Part shown: one piece after another, positions 6,967 to 15,383 of the stretch
Numbering within the stretch: the first letter of the stretch is position 1
Layout: every line of letters starts with the position of its first letter
NCBI GenBank assembly: GCA_017441765.1
Contig: JAFRVK010000001.1
Location: 1-43,564 of the forward strand
Length of the DNA: 43,564 nt
From: Erysipelotrichaceae bacterium
Lineage (GTDB): Bacteria; Bacillota_I; Bacilli_A; Erysipelotrichales; Erysipelotrichaceae
Reading direction: 5' to 3'
Made by a program: the position numbers and the translations under genes
The notes under the pieces: generated by a model
Told to the model about the DNA's origin: nothing
The model's database searches: none
What the model saw: only the letters and a program-made list of their open reading frames with translations

Positions 6967-7581
6967 ATGAAGAAGGCGGTTAAGATACTGAAAAAGAAAA
7001 GTTTCATTAAAAAAGAAATGGATCGTCAGCTTGGCAAAGAACTGAGCGACGAGATCTGGCAAAACGCTCACGAAAAACTGGACGGCTTTTTGAAACGTTA
7101 TGAAGATTTGCCTGAGGGCGTACATCTGCATACGGATAACTATATATTTCCTTCTTCGGCAATCTATCTGAGCGCTATTGAGAAAACAGAGAAAGAAACA
7201 GCCTATAGGATCATTGAGGATTCTGCGTCTGCACTTACGAATAAAGCCGCAAAGATCATGAACGGAATACTTGCGATTCCGGGCATGAAATCACTGTTTG
7301 TGCGCATATGGAGACCGTTGTGTAACAAGATGTATGGGGAAAATAACGGCTTTGAGAATGTCTACTATCCCTGCGAAAAGGACGAATTCCGGATGGATAT
7401 TGTATCCTGTCCGTTCTGTCATTATTTTATGGAATTAGGTTGTCCGGAACTGACGAAGGTTTTCTGTGAAAACGATGACAGAGTCTACGGCAATCTTAAG
7501 GGGATAGAATTCAAGAGAACGTCCACTCTGGGCAAAGGTGCAGACCGCTGTGATTTTTATTTCAGAAGAAAAAGGAACTGA
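6967..7581 (+). CDS. L-2-amino-thiazoline-4-carboxylate (ATC) hydrolase family protein
   Basis: A 204-residue protein of the ATC hydrolase family, named after an enzyme of bacterial L-cysteine synthesis from ATC. Many family members in gut Firmicutes have no known substrate. Conserved features include YPCEKDEFRMDIVSCPFCHY (about 137-156), then a PELTKVFCENDD stretch and the C-terminal RTSTLGKGADRCDF, with several Cys/His that could bind metal or act in catalysis. I chose the ATG at 6967 because GAGAGG precedes it; the open frame back to 6916 lies within the methyltransferase stub. A second family member follows at 7585, three bases on. Confidence 0.75.
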   Translation: MKKAVKILKKKSFIKKEMDRQLGKELSDEIWQNAHEKLDGFLKRYEDLPEGVHLHTDNYIFPSSAIYLSAIEKTEKETAYRIIEDSASALTNKAAKIMNGILAIPGMKSLFVRIWRPLCNKMYGENNGFENVYYPCEKDEFRMDIVSCPFCHYFMELGCPELTKVFCENDDRVYGNLKGIEFKRTSTLGKGADRCDFYFRRKRN

Positions 7582-7584
7582 GCT

Positions 7585-8169
7585 ATGGTTTTTGAAGAGA
7601 TTACGAACGGATTGTATCCGCAAAAATATAATAACAAGATCATTGATTGGCTGAAGAAACGTTACGGCAATCAGGAAGGGGAAAAGGTCTGGGAACAAAC
7701 AAAACAGAACTATCTTTCCTATTATGAAGATCTTCCGGATTACGGTGGAAAGAAAAACGGTCATGCGGCAGCGATTTATGGCGGAATCCTTGTTTTTGCA
7801 CTGTACCGATCGCTTCCTGATCATCCGCCAATCGAAGAACTGCAGGAATTTATTCAAGATCTGTTTATGGAGCCTTTTATGAAACTGGGGAAGATCTTTG
7901 ATCTGAATAAGAAATCACATATGCGACTGATCGACCTGGTGTTCCATCGTGTCGGCAAAAGGGATCGGAAAGATATTCTGAAATACCCGGAAGGTTTTGT
8001 AAATGTCAACGAGCCTTATGACAGCGAACGTAAGATTTCCCGTTATATGTTTATACAATGTCCGAATGCGGAATTTGCCAAGAAGCACGATCTGCTTGAT
8101 GTGCTGCCGCTTTTATGCAACTGCGATTACTTTGGGATTGAACAGATCCAAGATATGGGTAGGCTTTGA
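7585..8169 (+). CDS. ATC hydrolase family protein, C-terminally truncated
   Basis: A second, divergent member of the ATC hydrolase family directly behind the first. The family regions EKVWEQTKQNYLSYYEDLPD, RKISRYMFIQCPNAEFAKKH and LLCNCDYFGIEQI are visible. Relatives then continue with a Cys-rich tail carrying the final active-site region. Here the frame ends a few residues later at QDMGRL. The following bases, in another frame, encode an unrelated membrane-protein tail. The C-terminus was therefore probably lost in a deletion that fused two gene pieces, and the product is likely inactive. Confidence 0.62.
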   Translation: MVFEEITNGLYPQKYNNKIIDWLKKRYGNQEGEKVWEQTKQNYLSYYEDLPDYGGKKNGHAAAIYGGILVFALYRSLPDHPPIEELQEFIQDLFMEPFMKLGKIFDLNKKSHMRLIDLVFHRVGKRDRKDILKYPEGFVNVNEPYDSERKISRYMFIQCPNAEFAKKHDLLDVLPLLCNCDYFGIEQIQDMGRL

Positions 8170-8320
8170 CCGTTTCTGGCTTCTTCCGGGAAAGGAAGAT
8201 CTCCCTTATATACAGACCTGGAAACAGGTCCTGAAGAAGCGAAGTATCCTCAGTCTGATCTGGTTCACAGGAGCTGCCATCACAGCGATGCTGATCGTTT
8301 TGCTGGGTTTTCTCATCTGA
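8159..8320 (+). pseudogene. Unidentified 3' gene remnant with one membrane helix
   Basis: In the frame that overlaps the end of the truncated ATC-hydrolase gene, about 53 codons read VGFDRFWLLPGKEDLPYIQ, then a basic KKRS, then a hydrophobic segment LSLIWFTGAAITAMLIVLLG, and stop at 8320. No start codon or ribosome binding site of its own is visible. It looks like the last part of a small membrane protein whose 5' part was deleted. I do not recognise the family. Confidence 0.4.
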
Positions 8321-8352
8321 TATACTTAACGATCTTTACTGATTTATGAATC

Positions 8353-8374
8353 GCCTTATTTCTAAGGCTTTTTT
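8353..8374 (+). terminator. Intrinsic terminator
   Basis: GCCTTA and TAAGGC form a six-pair stem around TTTC, followed by six T bases and TTGGC. Confidence 0.8.
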
Positions 8375-8408
8375 GTTGGCGGAATGAATAAATCGACTTC
8401 GCATTTGA

Positions 8409-8414
8409 TATAAT
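8409..8414 (+). promoter_or_regulatory. -10 box for the pruA-rocD operon
   Basis: A perfect TATAAT; the -35 region is weak. The leader to the pruA ATG is about 110 bases, unusually long for this window. Confidence 0.5.
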
Positions 8415-8529
8415 GGATTTGGTAAAAACGTGATTGGAGGTCAAAGAACAGCCTTCATGACCGCAAAGAACTGATGATACAAAAAGATACGCTTGACTCT
8501 TTTTTATTTCAATCATAAAAGGAGGAATT

Positions 8530-10158
8530 ATGTCAAACGCTTATTTCACCATTGAACGTCCTGAAAACGACGCTTTCCGCGGCTATCTGCCCGGTTCAAA
8601 AGAGCGCGCGGAACTGAAGGAAGAACTTGTCCGTCAGTCGGCGGAAGTCGTAAAGATTCCGCTGATCATCGGAGGAAAAGAGATCTTTACGGAGAACACT
8701 TTCAAGGTTACGATGCCGCATGATCACGGACACGTGATCGCCGAATGTTCGATTGCCGGCGAAAAAGAATTGACCATGGCAGTCGATGCTGCACTGGCTG
8801 CCAAGAAAGCATGGGAAGAAATCCCTTGGGAACATCGTTCCGCGATCTTCCTCAAGGCTGCCGATCTGATTACCGGACCTTACCGCAAGATACTGAATGC
8901 CGCGACAATGCTTGGCCAATCCAAGACCGTGTTCCAGGCCGAGATCGATATTGCGGAACTTGCGGATTTTCTGCGCTTCGGTGTCTGGTCCGCTCAGGAG
9001 ATCTTCAAGGATCAGCCTGCTTCCATTCCGGGTATCTGGGACCGTCAGGATTATCGTGCGTTGGATGGTTTTATCTGTGCCATCACGCCGTTTAATTTCA
9101 CTTCGATCGGCGGCAACCTTCCTACTGCTCCGGCAATCGTCGGCAACGTCGCGGTGTGGAAACCATCCCGTACGGCAGTGCTTTCAAACTACTATTACAT
9201 GAAACTGCTCATGAACTGCGGTCTTCCTGCAGGCGTCATCAATTTCGTGCCATCCAACGGTACGGATGTCGCACAATATGTCATCTCCCGCAAGGAACTG
9301 GCAGGTTTCCATTTCACCGGTTCTACCGAGGTCTTCCAGGGTGTCTGGAAACAGATCGGAGAGAACATCTCTTCCTATCGCAATTATCCTCGTATCGTAG
9401 GCGAAACAGGTGGAAAAGACTTCATTTTTGCCCATAAGAGCGCTGATGTCCGTCCGCTGGCGGCCGCTTTGGTTCGCGGTTCGTTTGAATATCAGGGACA
9501 GAAATGCTCGGCATGTTCGAGAGCTTTCATTCCTGCAAGCATCTGGCCAGCAGTTCTTTCAACCGTGAAAGAAATGATGAAAGAAGTCAAGATGGGAGAT
9601 GTTCAGGATTTCGATACCTTCCTGGCAGCTGTCATCGATCAGGCTTCCTTCAAGCGCTGCAAAGAATATCTGGATCGTGCGAAACAGAGTCCGGATTGCG
9701 AGATCGTGATCGGAGGAAACTGTGATGATTCGAAAGGCTGGTTCATCGAACCGACGGTCATCGCATGTAAGAAGCCGGATTACGAGTCCATGGTCAAAGA
9801 GATCTTCGGACCGATCCTCTCCGTATATGTCTATGAAGACGATCAGCTGGAAGAAACCCTGAAGATCTGCGACGAAGCTTCTCCATATGCGCTGACCGGA
9901 GCTATCTTTGCTCAGGATCGTGAAGCGATTGTCATGATGGAAAAAGCGCTTCTGCACGCAGAGGGCAACTTCTATATCAATGACAAATGTACAGGAGCAG
10001 TCGTCGGTCAGCAGCCATTCGGAGGTTCACGCCAATCCGGCACCAACGACAAGGCCGGTACGGCACTCAATATGATTCGCTGGATGAGTCCGCATTCCGT
10101 GAAGGAGACGTTCAATCCTTCAGAAGCGATCGTCTATCCATATATGTCTGAAAAATAA
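8530..10158 (+). CDS. pruA: L-glutamate gamma-semialdehyde (P5C) dehydrogenase
   Basis: A 542-residue aldehyde dehydrogenase of the ALDH4 type. It oxidises glutamate 5-semialdehyde, in equilibrium with 1-pyrroline-5-carboxylate, to glutamate with NAD. The catalytic cysteine is Cys326 in YQGQKCSACSR and the general-base glutamate is Glu292 in IVGETGGKD. The cofactor region includes ITPFNFTS and HFTGSTEVF. Length and the QKCSACSR motif match the mono-functional ALDH4A1-like form, not the proline-dehydrogenase fusion PutA. It is followed 12 bases later by rocD, so the operon converts ornithine to glutamate. No proline dehydrogenase or arginase gene is in the window. Confidence 0.93.
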   Translation: MSNAYFTIERPENDAFRGYLPGSKERAELKEELVRQSAEVVKIPLIIGGKEIFTENTFKVTMPHDHGHVIAECSIAGEKELTMAVDAALAAKKAWEEIPWEHRSAIFLKAADLITGPYRKILNAATMLGQSKTVFQAEIDIAELADFLRFGVWSAQEIFKDQPASIPGIWDRQDYRALDGFICAITPFNFTSIGGNLPTAPAIVGNVAVWKPSRTAVLSNYYYMKLLMNCGLPAGVINFVPSNGTDVAQYVISRKELAGFHFTGSTEVFQGVWKQIGENISSYRNYPRIVGETGGKDFIFAHKSADVRPLAAALVRGSFEYQGQKCSACSRAFIPASIWPAVLSTVKEMMKEVKMGDVQDFDTFLAAVIDQASFKRCKEYLDRAKQSPDCEIVIGGNCDDSKGWFIEPTVIACKKPDYESMVKEIFGPILSVYVYEDDQLEETLKICDEASPYALTGAIFAQDREAIVMMEKALLHAEGNFYINDKCTGAVVGQQPFGGSRQSGTNDKAGTALNMIRWMSPHSVKETFNPSEAIVYPYMSEK

Positions 10159-10170
10159 CAGGAGAAAAGA

Positions 10171-11364
10171 ATGTACAGTTCACAAGAAATCATCGAAAAA
10201 ACCAATAAGTACGGTGCCCACAACTATGCACCGAAACCTGTCGTCATCGTAAAAGCTGAAGGCGCAGTCGTCACAGATCCGGAAGGAAGACAGTACTTCG
10301 ATATGCTGTCGGCATATTCGGCACACAACTTCGGTCACCGCCATCCGGAAATCGTTGCAGCCGCAAAGGAACAGCTGGACAAATGTACCCTGACTAGCCG
10401 CGCATTTCATTGCGAAAATCTTGGCGAGTTCTATGAAAGCCTGTCGAAACTCACAGGAAAGGACATGGTCCTGCCGATGAATACCGGTGCGGAAGCTGTC
10501 GAGACTGCTTTGAAAACTGCCCGTCTCTGGGGCACACGTGTCAAAGGAGTAGAAAACGGAAAGCAGGAGATCATCACCTGTGAAAACAACTTCCATGGCC
10601 GTACTATCACGATCATCAGTTTCTCGACCGATCCGCTGGCCAAAGACGGCTATGGCCCTTACACACCGGGATTCAAGACGATTCCTTATGGCGATGCTCA
10701 GGCATTGAGAGATGCGATCACAGAGAATACTGTCGCTTTCCTGGCAGAACCGATCCAGGGAGAGGCAGGTATCATCATTCCGCCGGATGGCTGGCTCAAG
10801 GAAGTCCGTGAGATCTGTACGGAAAACAACATCCTGTTCCTGGCGGATGAAGTCCAGACCGGATTTGCCCGTACAGGGGATATGTTTGCGTGCTGGCATG
10901 AAAATGTGGAACCGGATATCTATATCATGGGCAAGGCTCTTGGTGGTGGCGTCATGCCTCTGTCAGCCGTAGCAGCAAACGAGGATATCCTGGGCCTTTA
11001 CACTCCGGGTTCCCATGGCTCGACTTTTGGCGGCAACCCGTTAGCCTGTGCCTGCGGTGTCAAAGCGCTTGAGATTCTGCAGCGTGACGATTATCCGAAG
11101 ATGGCCCGTGAAAAAGGGAAATACTTCATGGATGGCTTGAAGAAGATACAGAATCCTGATATCAAAGAGATCCGCGGAAGAGGCCTGCTGATCGGTGTCG
11201 AATTCTATGGCGATGCCTTCGACTATGTCAAAGCCTGTATCCATGAAGGTGTTCTCTGCAAAGAGACCCATGATCATACGATCCGTTTCGCTCCGCCGAT
11301 TCCTGTATCCTATGAGGAACTTGATGAAGCGCTGGAGCGTATCACGAAAGCGCTCAGCAAATAA
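10171..11364 (+). CDS. rocD: Ornithine aminotransferase
   Basis: A 397-residue class III PLP-dependent aminotransferase. It moves the delta-amino group of ornithine to 2-oxoglutarate, giving glutamate semialdehyde and glutamate. The Schiff-base lysine is Lys255 in IYIMGKALGGG, and the PLP-ring aspartate is Asp226 in LFLADEVQTGFARTG. The phosphate loop MNTGAEAVETA and the NNFHGRT segment are present. Length fits the family (about 400). It is co-transcribed with pruA (AGGAG ribosome binding site, 12-base gap) and supplies that enzyme's substrate. Other class III transaminases are similar, but the P5C dehydrogenase partner favours RocD. Confidence 0.92.
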   Translation: MYSSQEIIEKTNKYGAHNYAPKPVVIVKAEGAVVTDPEGRQYFDMLSAYSAHNFGHRHPEIVAAAKEQLDKCTLTSRAFHCENLGEFYESLSKLTGKDMVLPMNTGAEAVETALKTARLWGTRVKGVENGKQEIITCENNFHGRTITIISFSTDPLAKDGYGPYTPGFKTIPYGDAQALRDAITENTVAFLAEPIQGEAGIIIPPDGWLKEVREICTENNILFLADEVQTGFARTGDMFACWHENVEPDIYIMGKALGGGVMPLSAVAANEDILGLYTPGSHGSTFGGNPLACACGVKALEILQRDDYPKMAREKGKYFMDGLKKIQNPDIKEIRGRGLLIGVEFYGDAFDYVKACIHEGVLCKETHDHTIRFAPPIPVSYEELDEALERITKALSK

Positions 11365-11386
11365 CAGTTCAAAGTATCAGCATTTC

Positions 11387-11430
11387 AAAGCGAAGTCTCT
11401 GTCGAAACAATTTCAGAGCTTCGCTTTTTG
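11387..11430 (+). terminator. Intrinsic terminator after rocD
   Basis: AAAGCGAAG plus CTCTG pairs with CAGAG plus CTTCGCTTT, giving a long stem with one bulge, followed by T bases. The T-tract leads straight into TACAAT (11431-11436), a possible -10 box for the next gene. Confidence 0.88.
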
Positions 11431-11496
11431 TACAATAGAATTGATTTTATAGTAGTCATAAAACAGATTCATATGATAAGAAAAGACGGAGGGAAT

Positions 11497-12246
11497 ATGG
11501 AAGAGTTCTATATCAACAGTGATGGCATCAGGCTTCACGCAAAACTGCAGAAACCGGAAGGCACGGATAAGTGTCCCATGGTTATTGTGGTACATGGCTT
11601 GACGGGTAATATGGAAGAGGAACACATCATTGCTGCAGCGGAGACATTCTGCGAGATGGGATGTGCGGCTTTGAGAGTGGAAATGTATGGCCACGGAAAG
11701 AGCGAGGGACCGTTCGAGGATCATACATTATTCAAATGGGTGAACAATATCCTGGATGTCGTCAGGTATGCGAAGACGCTTGATTATGTGACAGATCTTT
11801 ATCTTTGCGGACATTCGCAGGGCGGTTTACTGACGATCATGGCAGGCGGATTGATGCCTGATGTATTCAAAGCCATCATTCCCATGTCTCCTGCCGTGAA
11901 TATCCCGGTAGCGGTCAGAAAAGGCAATTTCTTTGGTCAGATCATCGATTTCAACGATCTGAAGGATTCTTTCGACTTCTTCGGAAACACCCTGAATGCG
12001 GATTATATGCGTGTCGCCCGCATGATTGATACGGATGACTATATCGACAAGTATCACAAACCGGTCCTGATCATCCATGGCGATCAGGATGAAGCGGTTC
12101 CGATCGCTTATGGCAAAGCATGTGCTGAAAGATATGAACAGGGAAAACTGGCAGTCATCAAGGGAGCCGATCATTGCTATGTGGGACAGGTCGACGAATT
12201 AAGAATGATATTGCACAATTATATGAAAGAAATGCTGAAAGAATAA
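11497..12246 (+). CDS. Alpha/beta hydrolase (serine esterase, cinnamoyl/feruloyl-esterase-like)
   Basis: A 249-residue cytosolic alpha/beta hydrolase. The nucleophile elbow is CGHSQGG with Ser107. The acid is in IIHGDQDEAVP (Asp196 or Asp198) and the catalytic histidine is His226 in IKGADHCY. The oxyanion region is VVHGLTGN. The sequence resembles Lactobacillus cinnamoyl esterases, which release phenolic acids from esters, but specificity is inferred only from overall flavour. I chose the ATG at 11497 because GGAGGG precedes it; the frame is open upstream to 11428. It is a single gene convergent with the CDF transporter. Confidence 0.85.
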   Translation: MEEFYINSDGIRLHAKLQKPEGTDKCPMVIVVHGLTGNMEEEHIIAAAETFCEMGCAALRVEMYGHGKSEGPFEDHTLFKWVNNILDVVRYAKTLDYVTDLYLCGHSQGGLLTIMAGGLMPDVFKAIIPMSPAVNIPVAVRKGNFFGQIIDFNDLKDSFDFFGNTLNADYMRVARMIDTDDYIDKYHKPVLIIHGDQDEAVPIAYGKACAERYEQGKLAVIKGADHCYVGQVDELRMILHNYMKEMLKE

Positions 12247-12254
12247 AGATACAC

Positions 12255-12290
12255 AAAAAAACAGATCAGTGTCTGTCTACGTTGATCTGT
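12255..12290 (-). terminator. Intrinsic terminator of the CDF gene
   Basis: Read on the minus strand, ACAGATCA and TGATCTGT form an eight-pair stem followed by seven T bases. The hairpin overlaps the last codons and stop of the CDF gene. Confidence 0.75.
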
Positions 12291-13360
12291 ATATTGATAT
12301 CCTTTTTATACTCATGAATGGCATCGCTGATCTGTTTCACGATGTCATTCTTTTTTAAATCATAAGAGTAAGGAACCGAAAGATCCACATGGTAGCATGA
12401 GAAATTCTCGTTGTAATGCAGATCGTGAAAGGATATGCCGTCATGATGGCTGATCGTTTCTTTGATGATATCTCTTAAACGGCTGATCTGCTTATCGCTG
12501 CTGACGGGATCGCCATGAAGCGTAATGATGACACCGGTCTCTTCCTTGATCTGTTCTTCCAGCGTGTCCAGAAGGTCGTGGACTTTCATGAAACTGAGAC
12601 TGCCATCGATCTCCACATCGGCGCTTGCATAGCTGATCGCAGGACCATAGGAATGGATACGCAGATCATGGACGCCAAGGATCTGTTCATGATTTGAAAG
12701 TATCTTGCTGATGTCACTGATCATGGACTCATCGCCTGCTTTGCCCACAAGAACTGAACTTGTCTCTCTGAACAGACGGAATCCGTTGAAAATGATCATG
12801 ACAGATACGATCACGCCGATGTAGCCATCAAGATTTACACCTGTAACAAGTGTAATGACATAGCTTACGATGATGACCAGATTTCTTGCGGTATCCGAAA
12901 GAGAATCGGATACCTGTGCTTTGATGCTGCTCAGCTTTGTCGAAGCATAGATGCGGTAGTAGTAGCAGGCAAGAACCAGCTTGATCAGAATCGATGCGAT
13001 GATCATCATGATGATCCTACCATCCTGAATCAGCGTCTGCGGATCGAGGATCCTTTTTACGGAAGAAACAAGAAGAGTCACACCGACCGTCATGATCATC
13101 AGTGAGATCGCCTGTGACAGCATGTTTTCGATGCGGCCATGCCCATAGGGATGATCCTTGTCTGCAGGCTTGGATGCCAGCTGGTAAGCGACAAGGATCA
13201 TCAGGGAATTGCCAACATCGGACAGATTATCAAAACCATCGGTTACGATAGCGATCGATCTGCTGTAGTGGCCTATGATCAGTTTGATGATACAAAGGAA
13301 TGTATTCACAACGATCCCGATCATTGAAACCTTGAAGCCTGTTTTCTTGAGTGTATCCAT
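12266..13360 (-). CDS. Cation diffusion facilitator (CDF) metal exporter, manganese-type site
   Basis: A 364-residue CDF antiporter with six membrane segments, the typical DHPYGHGRIE loop (69-78) between the third and fourth helices, and a long cytosolic C-terminal domain with further His/Asp ligands. The transport-site residues are Asp44-x3-Asp48 in the second helix (FDNLSD) and Asp152-x3-Asp156 in the fifth helix (SDSLSD). Zinc CDFs usually carry a histidine at the first fifth-helix position; Asp at all four positions is typical of manganese or iron exporters. The start is near-leaderless, with TATAAT 11 bases upstream and no Shine-Dalgarno. It is divergent from pepF. Confidence 0.88.
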   Translation of the reverse strand: MDTLKKTGFKVSMIGIVVNTFLCIIKLIIGHYSRSIAIVTDGFDNLSDVGNSLMILVAYQLASKPADKDHPYGHGRIENMLSQAISLMIMTVGVTLLVSSVKRILDPQTLIQDGRIIMMIIASILIKLVLACYYYRIYASTKLSSIKAQVSDSLSDTARNLVIIVSYVITLVTGVNLDGYIGVIVSVMIIFNGFRLFRETSSVLVGKAGDESMISDISKILSNHEQILGVHDLRIHSYGPAISYASADVEIDGSLSFMKVHDLLDTLEEQIKEETGVIITLHGDPVSSDKQISRLRDIIKETISHHDGISFHDLHYNENFSCYHVDLSVPYSYDLKKNDIVKQISDAIHEYKKDINIQINVDRH

Positions 13361-13371
13361 AGTTAAATACT

Positions 13372-13377
13372 ATTATA
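13372..13377 (-). promoter_or_regulatory. -10 box of the CDF gene, 11 bases before the ATG
   Basis: TATAAT on the minus strand; the predicted start point is about five bases before the start codon. No ribosome binding site fits between. Confidence 0.6.
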
Positions 13378-13421
13378 GTCTTTTTTCCGGATCGTATCGA
13401 TTTATTTCGACCTGTCTGTTT

Positions 13422-13427
13422 TATAAT
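13422..13427 (+). promoter_or_regulatory. -10 box of the pepF gene
   Basis: TATAAT preceded by a T-rich run; the -35 region is weak. The leader to the pepF ATG is about 45 bases and carries a GAAAGGAAG ribosome binding site. Confidence 0.5.
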
Positions 13428-13477
13428 AAAAAAGAAAGATCAGAAACAATGCCCGACAAGGGTAGAAAGGAAGTTAT

Positions 13478-15289
13478 ATGGAATTATTGAACCGTAAAGA
13501 TGTACCTGTACAAGAGACCTGGGATCTGTCCCTGCTTTATTCTGATGAGAAACTGATGTGGGATGCCTTGGAGCAGTTAAAAACAGATGTCAGGAAATTC
13601 GTTGAAACCTATGCAGGCCATTTGAACAAAGCAGAAACGATCGTACAATGCCTGGATGATATGGAAAAGCTGCTTCCTGTCGTTTCCAGGATCTGGTCCT
13701 ATGCAGGACTGGCGGTAGAAGCAGATTATACCGACAACAGTCTCCGTGAACGTTATGAAAAAGTCAGCGATGAGATCATCCGGATGGAAAGCCAGATGGC
13801 TTTTGTCGACAGCGAGATCCTGCTGGCTCCGGATAAAGAACTGAAAAAAGCCGTTGAACTGGCCAAGGGATGCAAAGTATACCTTCAGGATCTGATCAGG
13901 AAGAAAGCGCATATGCTGTCACCGGAAACGGAAAAGACATTGACGACGCTTGGCAGATCGTTTGATTTGCCTTATACGATCTATAACACCATGAAGCTAG
14001 CGGATATTTCGTTCGACCCATTTACGGTCGATGGCAAGGAATATCCTCTGGGCTATTCATTGTTTGAAGACAACTATGAACTGGAAGCCGACACCAAGAT
14101 CCGCCGTGCTGCTTTCCGTGCGTTTTCTGATACGTTAAAGAAATATGAGAACACGACAGCAGCCGCCTATAATGCCTGCGTCACTCAGGAAAAGACAATG
14201 TCGGAACTGCGCAGATTCGACAATGTGTTTGACAGTCTCTTATTCGAACAGAAAGTCACAAGGGAAATGTATGACCGGCAGATCGATGTGATCACCGAAC
14301 GTCTGGCTCCGCATATGCGCAAGTATGCGAAACTTCTGCAGAAGAAATACGCTCTTGATAAAATGACTTTTGCGGATCTGAAGATTGCTGTCGATCCGGA
14401 ATACGATCCGAAAGTCACGATCGAAGAATCACATAAGTATGTCAGGGATGCCCTGGCGATCTTAGGCGAGGATTATGTCGACATGGTTGACAGAGCGTAT
14501 AAGGAACGCTGGATCGATTTTGCGCGGAATATCGGAAAGAGTACCGGTGGCTTCTGTTCCGGTGTCTATCAGCAGAATTCCTTCATCCTGCTCAACTGGA
14601 ATGACAGAATGTAGGATGTCTTCACCATTGCCCATGAGCTCGGACATGCGGGACAATCCATGTACGGTGACCGTGCGCAGTCCTTCTATGATCAGAGTCC
14701 ATCCATGTATCTGGTCGAAGCTCCTTCGACCATGAACGAACTGCTGCTGGCTCACTATCTGACGCACACGAAAGAAGACAAGCGCTTCCGTCGCTGGGTC
14801 CTTTCCAGCCAGATCAGCAATACCTACTATCACAATTTCGTGACACACCTGAGAGAAGCGTGGTATCAGCGGGAAGTCTATAAAATCATCGAAGATGGCG
14901 GCAGCGTGAATGCGGAGATTCTGAGCAATATCTTCCGCAGGAATCTGGAACTGTTCTGGGGCGATGCTGTCGAGATTCCGGAAGGCGCCGAACTGACATG
15001 GATGCGTCAGCCGCACTACTACATGGGTCTTTATCCTTATACCTACAGTGCAGGGCTTATGGTTGCGACCCAGGCGATGCTGCGGATCGAGAGCGAAGGT
15101 GAACCTGCCGTGCAGGACTGGAAGAAATTCCTCGCTGCTGGAGCCAGTGAAGATCCTGTCGGTCTGGCCAGGATCGCAGGTTTCGACATCACTACGGATG
15201 GACCGTTGAATGCGACGATCGACTATATCGGTTCCATTATAGATGAGATCTGTGAACTGACGGAAGAGATCGATGGAATCAAGCTGTAA
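13478..15289 (+). pseudogene. pepF: Oligoendopeptidase F-like M3 metallopeptidase with in-frame amber stop
   Basis: The full frame would encode about 603 residues, the usual PepF length. PepF is a cytosolic zinc peptidase that cuts short peptides. Codon 379 (14612-14614) is TAG; the same frame then continues without interruption as DVFTIAHELGHAGQSMYGD. The zinc motif His386-Glu-x2-His390 lies seven codons after the stop, and the third ligand is probably Glu414 in YLVEAPSTMNE. The first 378 codons alone therefore encode a protein with no active site. An internal ATG at 14660 lies past the HELGH. Everything else looks intact, so the mutation is recent, or the stop is read through or is a sequencing error. 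Confidence 0.88.
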
Positions 15290-15317
15290 CAGCTGTCAGC
15301 ATCATTCAAACAAACTG

Positions 15318-15340
15318 CAGGACTGAAAAGTCCTGTTTTT
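15318..15340 (+). terminator. Intrinsic terminator after pepF
   Basis: CAGGACT and AGTCCTG form a seven-pair stem around GAAA, followed by TTTTT. One base later comes TATAAT. Confidence 0.88.
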
Positions 15341-15341
15341 G

Positions 15342-15347
15342 TATAAT
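15342..15347 (+). promoter_or_regulatory. -10 box abutting the pepF terminator
   Basis: TATAAT begins one base after the terminator T-tract; with a 17-base spacer the -35 position falls inside the hairpin. Confidence 0.55.
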
Positions 15348-15383
15348 ATATAAGACGACAGTAGGATGCTTGGGGTATATGGA

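Larger units (their letters stand above)
8321..8529. other. Intergenic region upstream of pruA
   Basis: This region contains the terminator at 8353-8374, a TATAAT at 8409-8414 and an untranslated leader of roughly 110 bases. In the leader GGTCA (8439-8443) can pair with TGACC (8458-8462), and a T-rich run follows at 8500-8508. No known riboswitch was recognised. A strong AAAGGAGG sits just before the pruA start. Confidence 0.5.

Noticed and set aside
14612..14614. Amber codon read as pyrrolysine
   Set aside because: No pyl genes are visible and such decoding is not expected in this lineage; a nonsense mutation or error is more likely.
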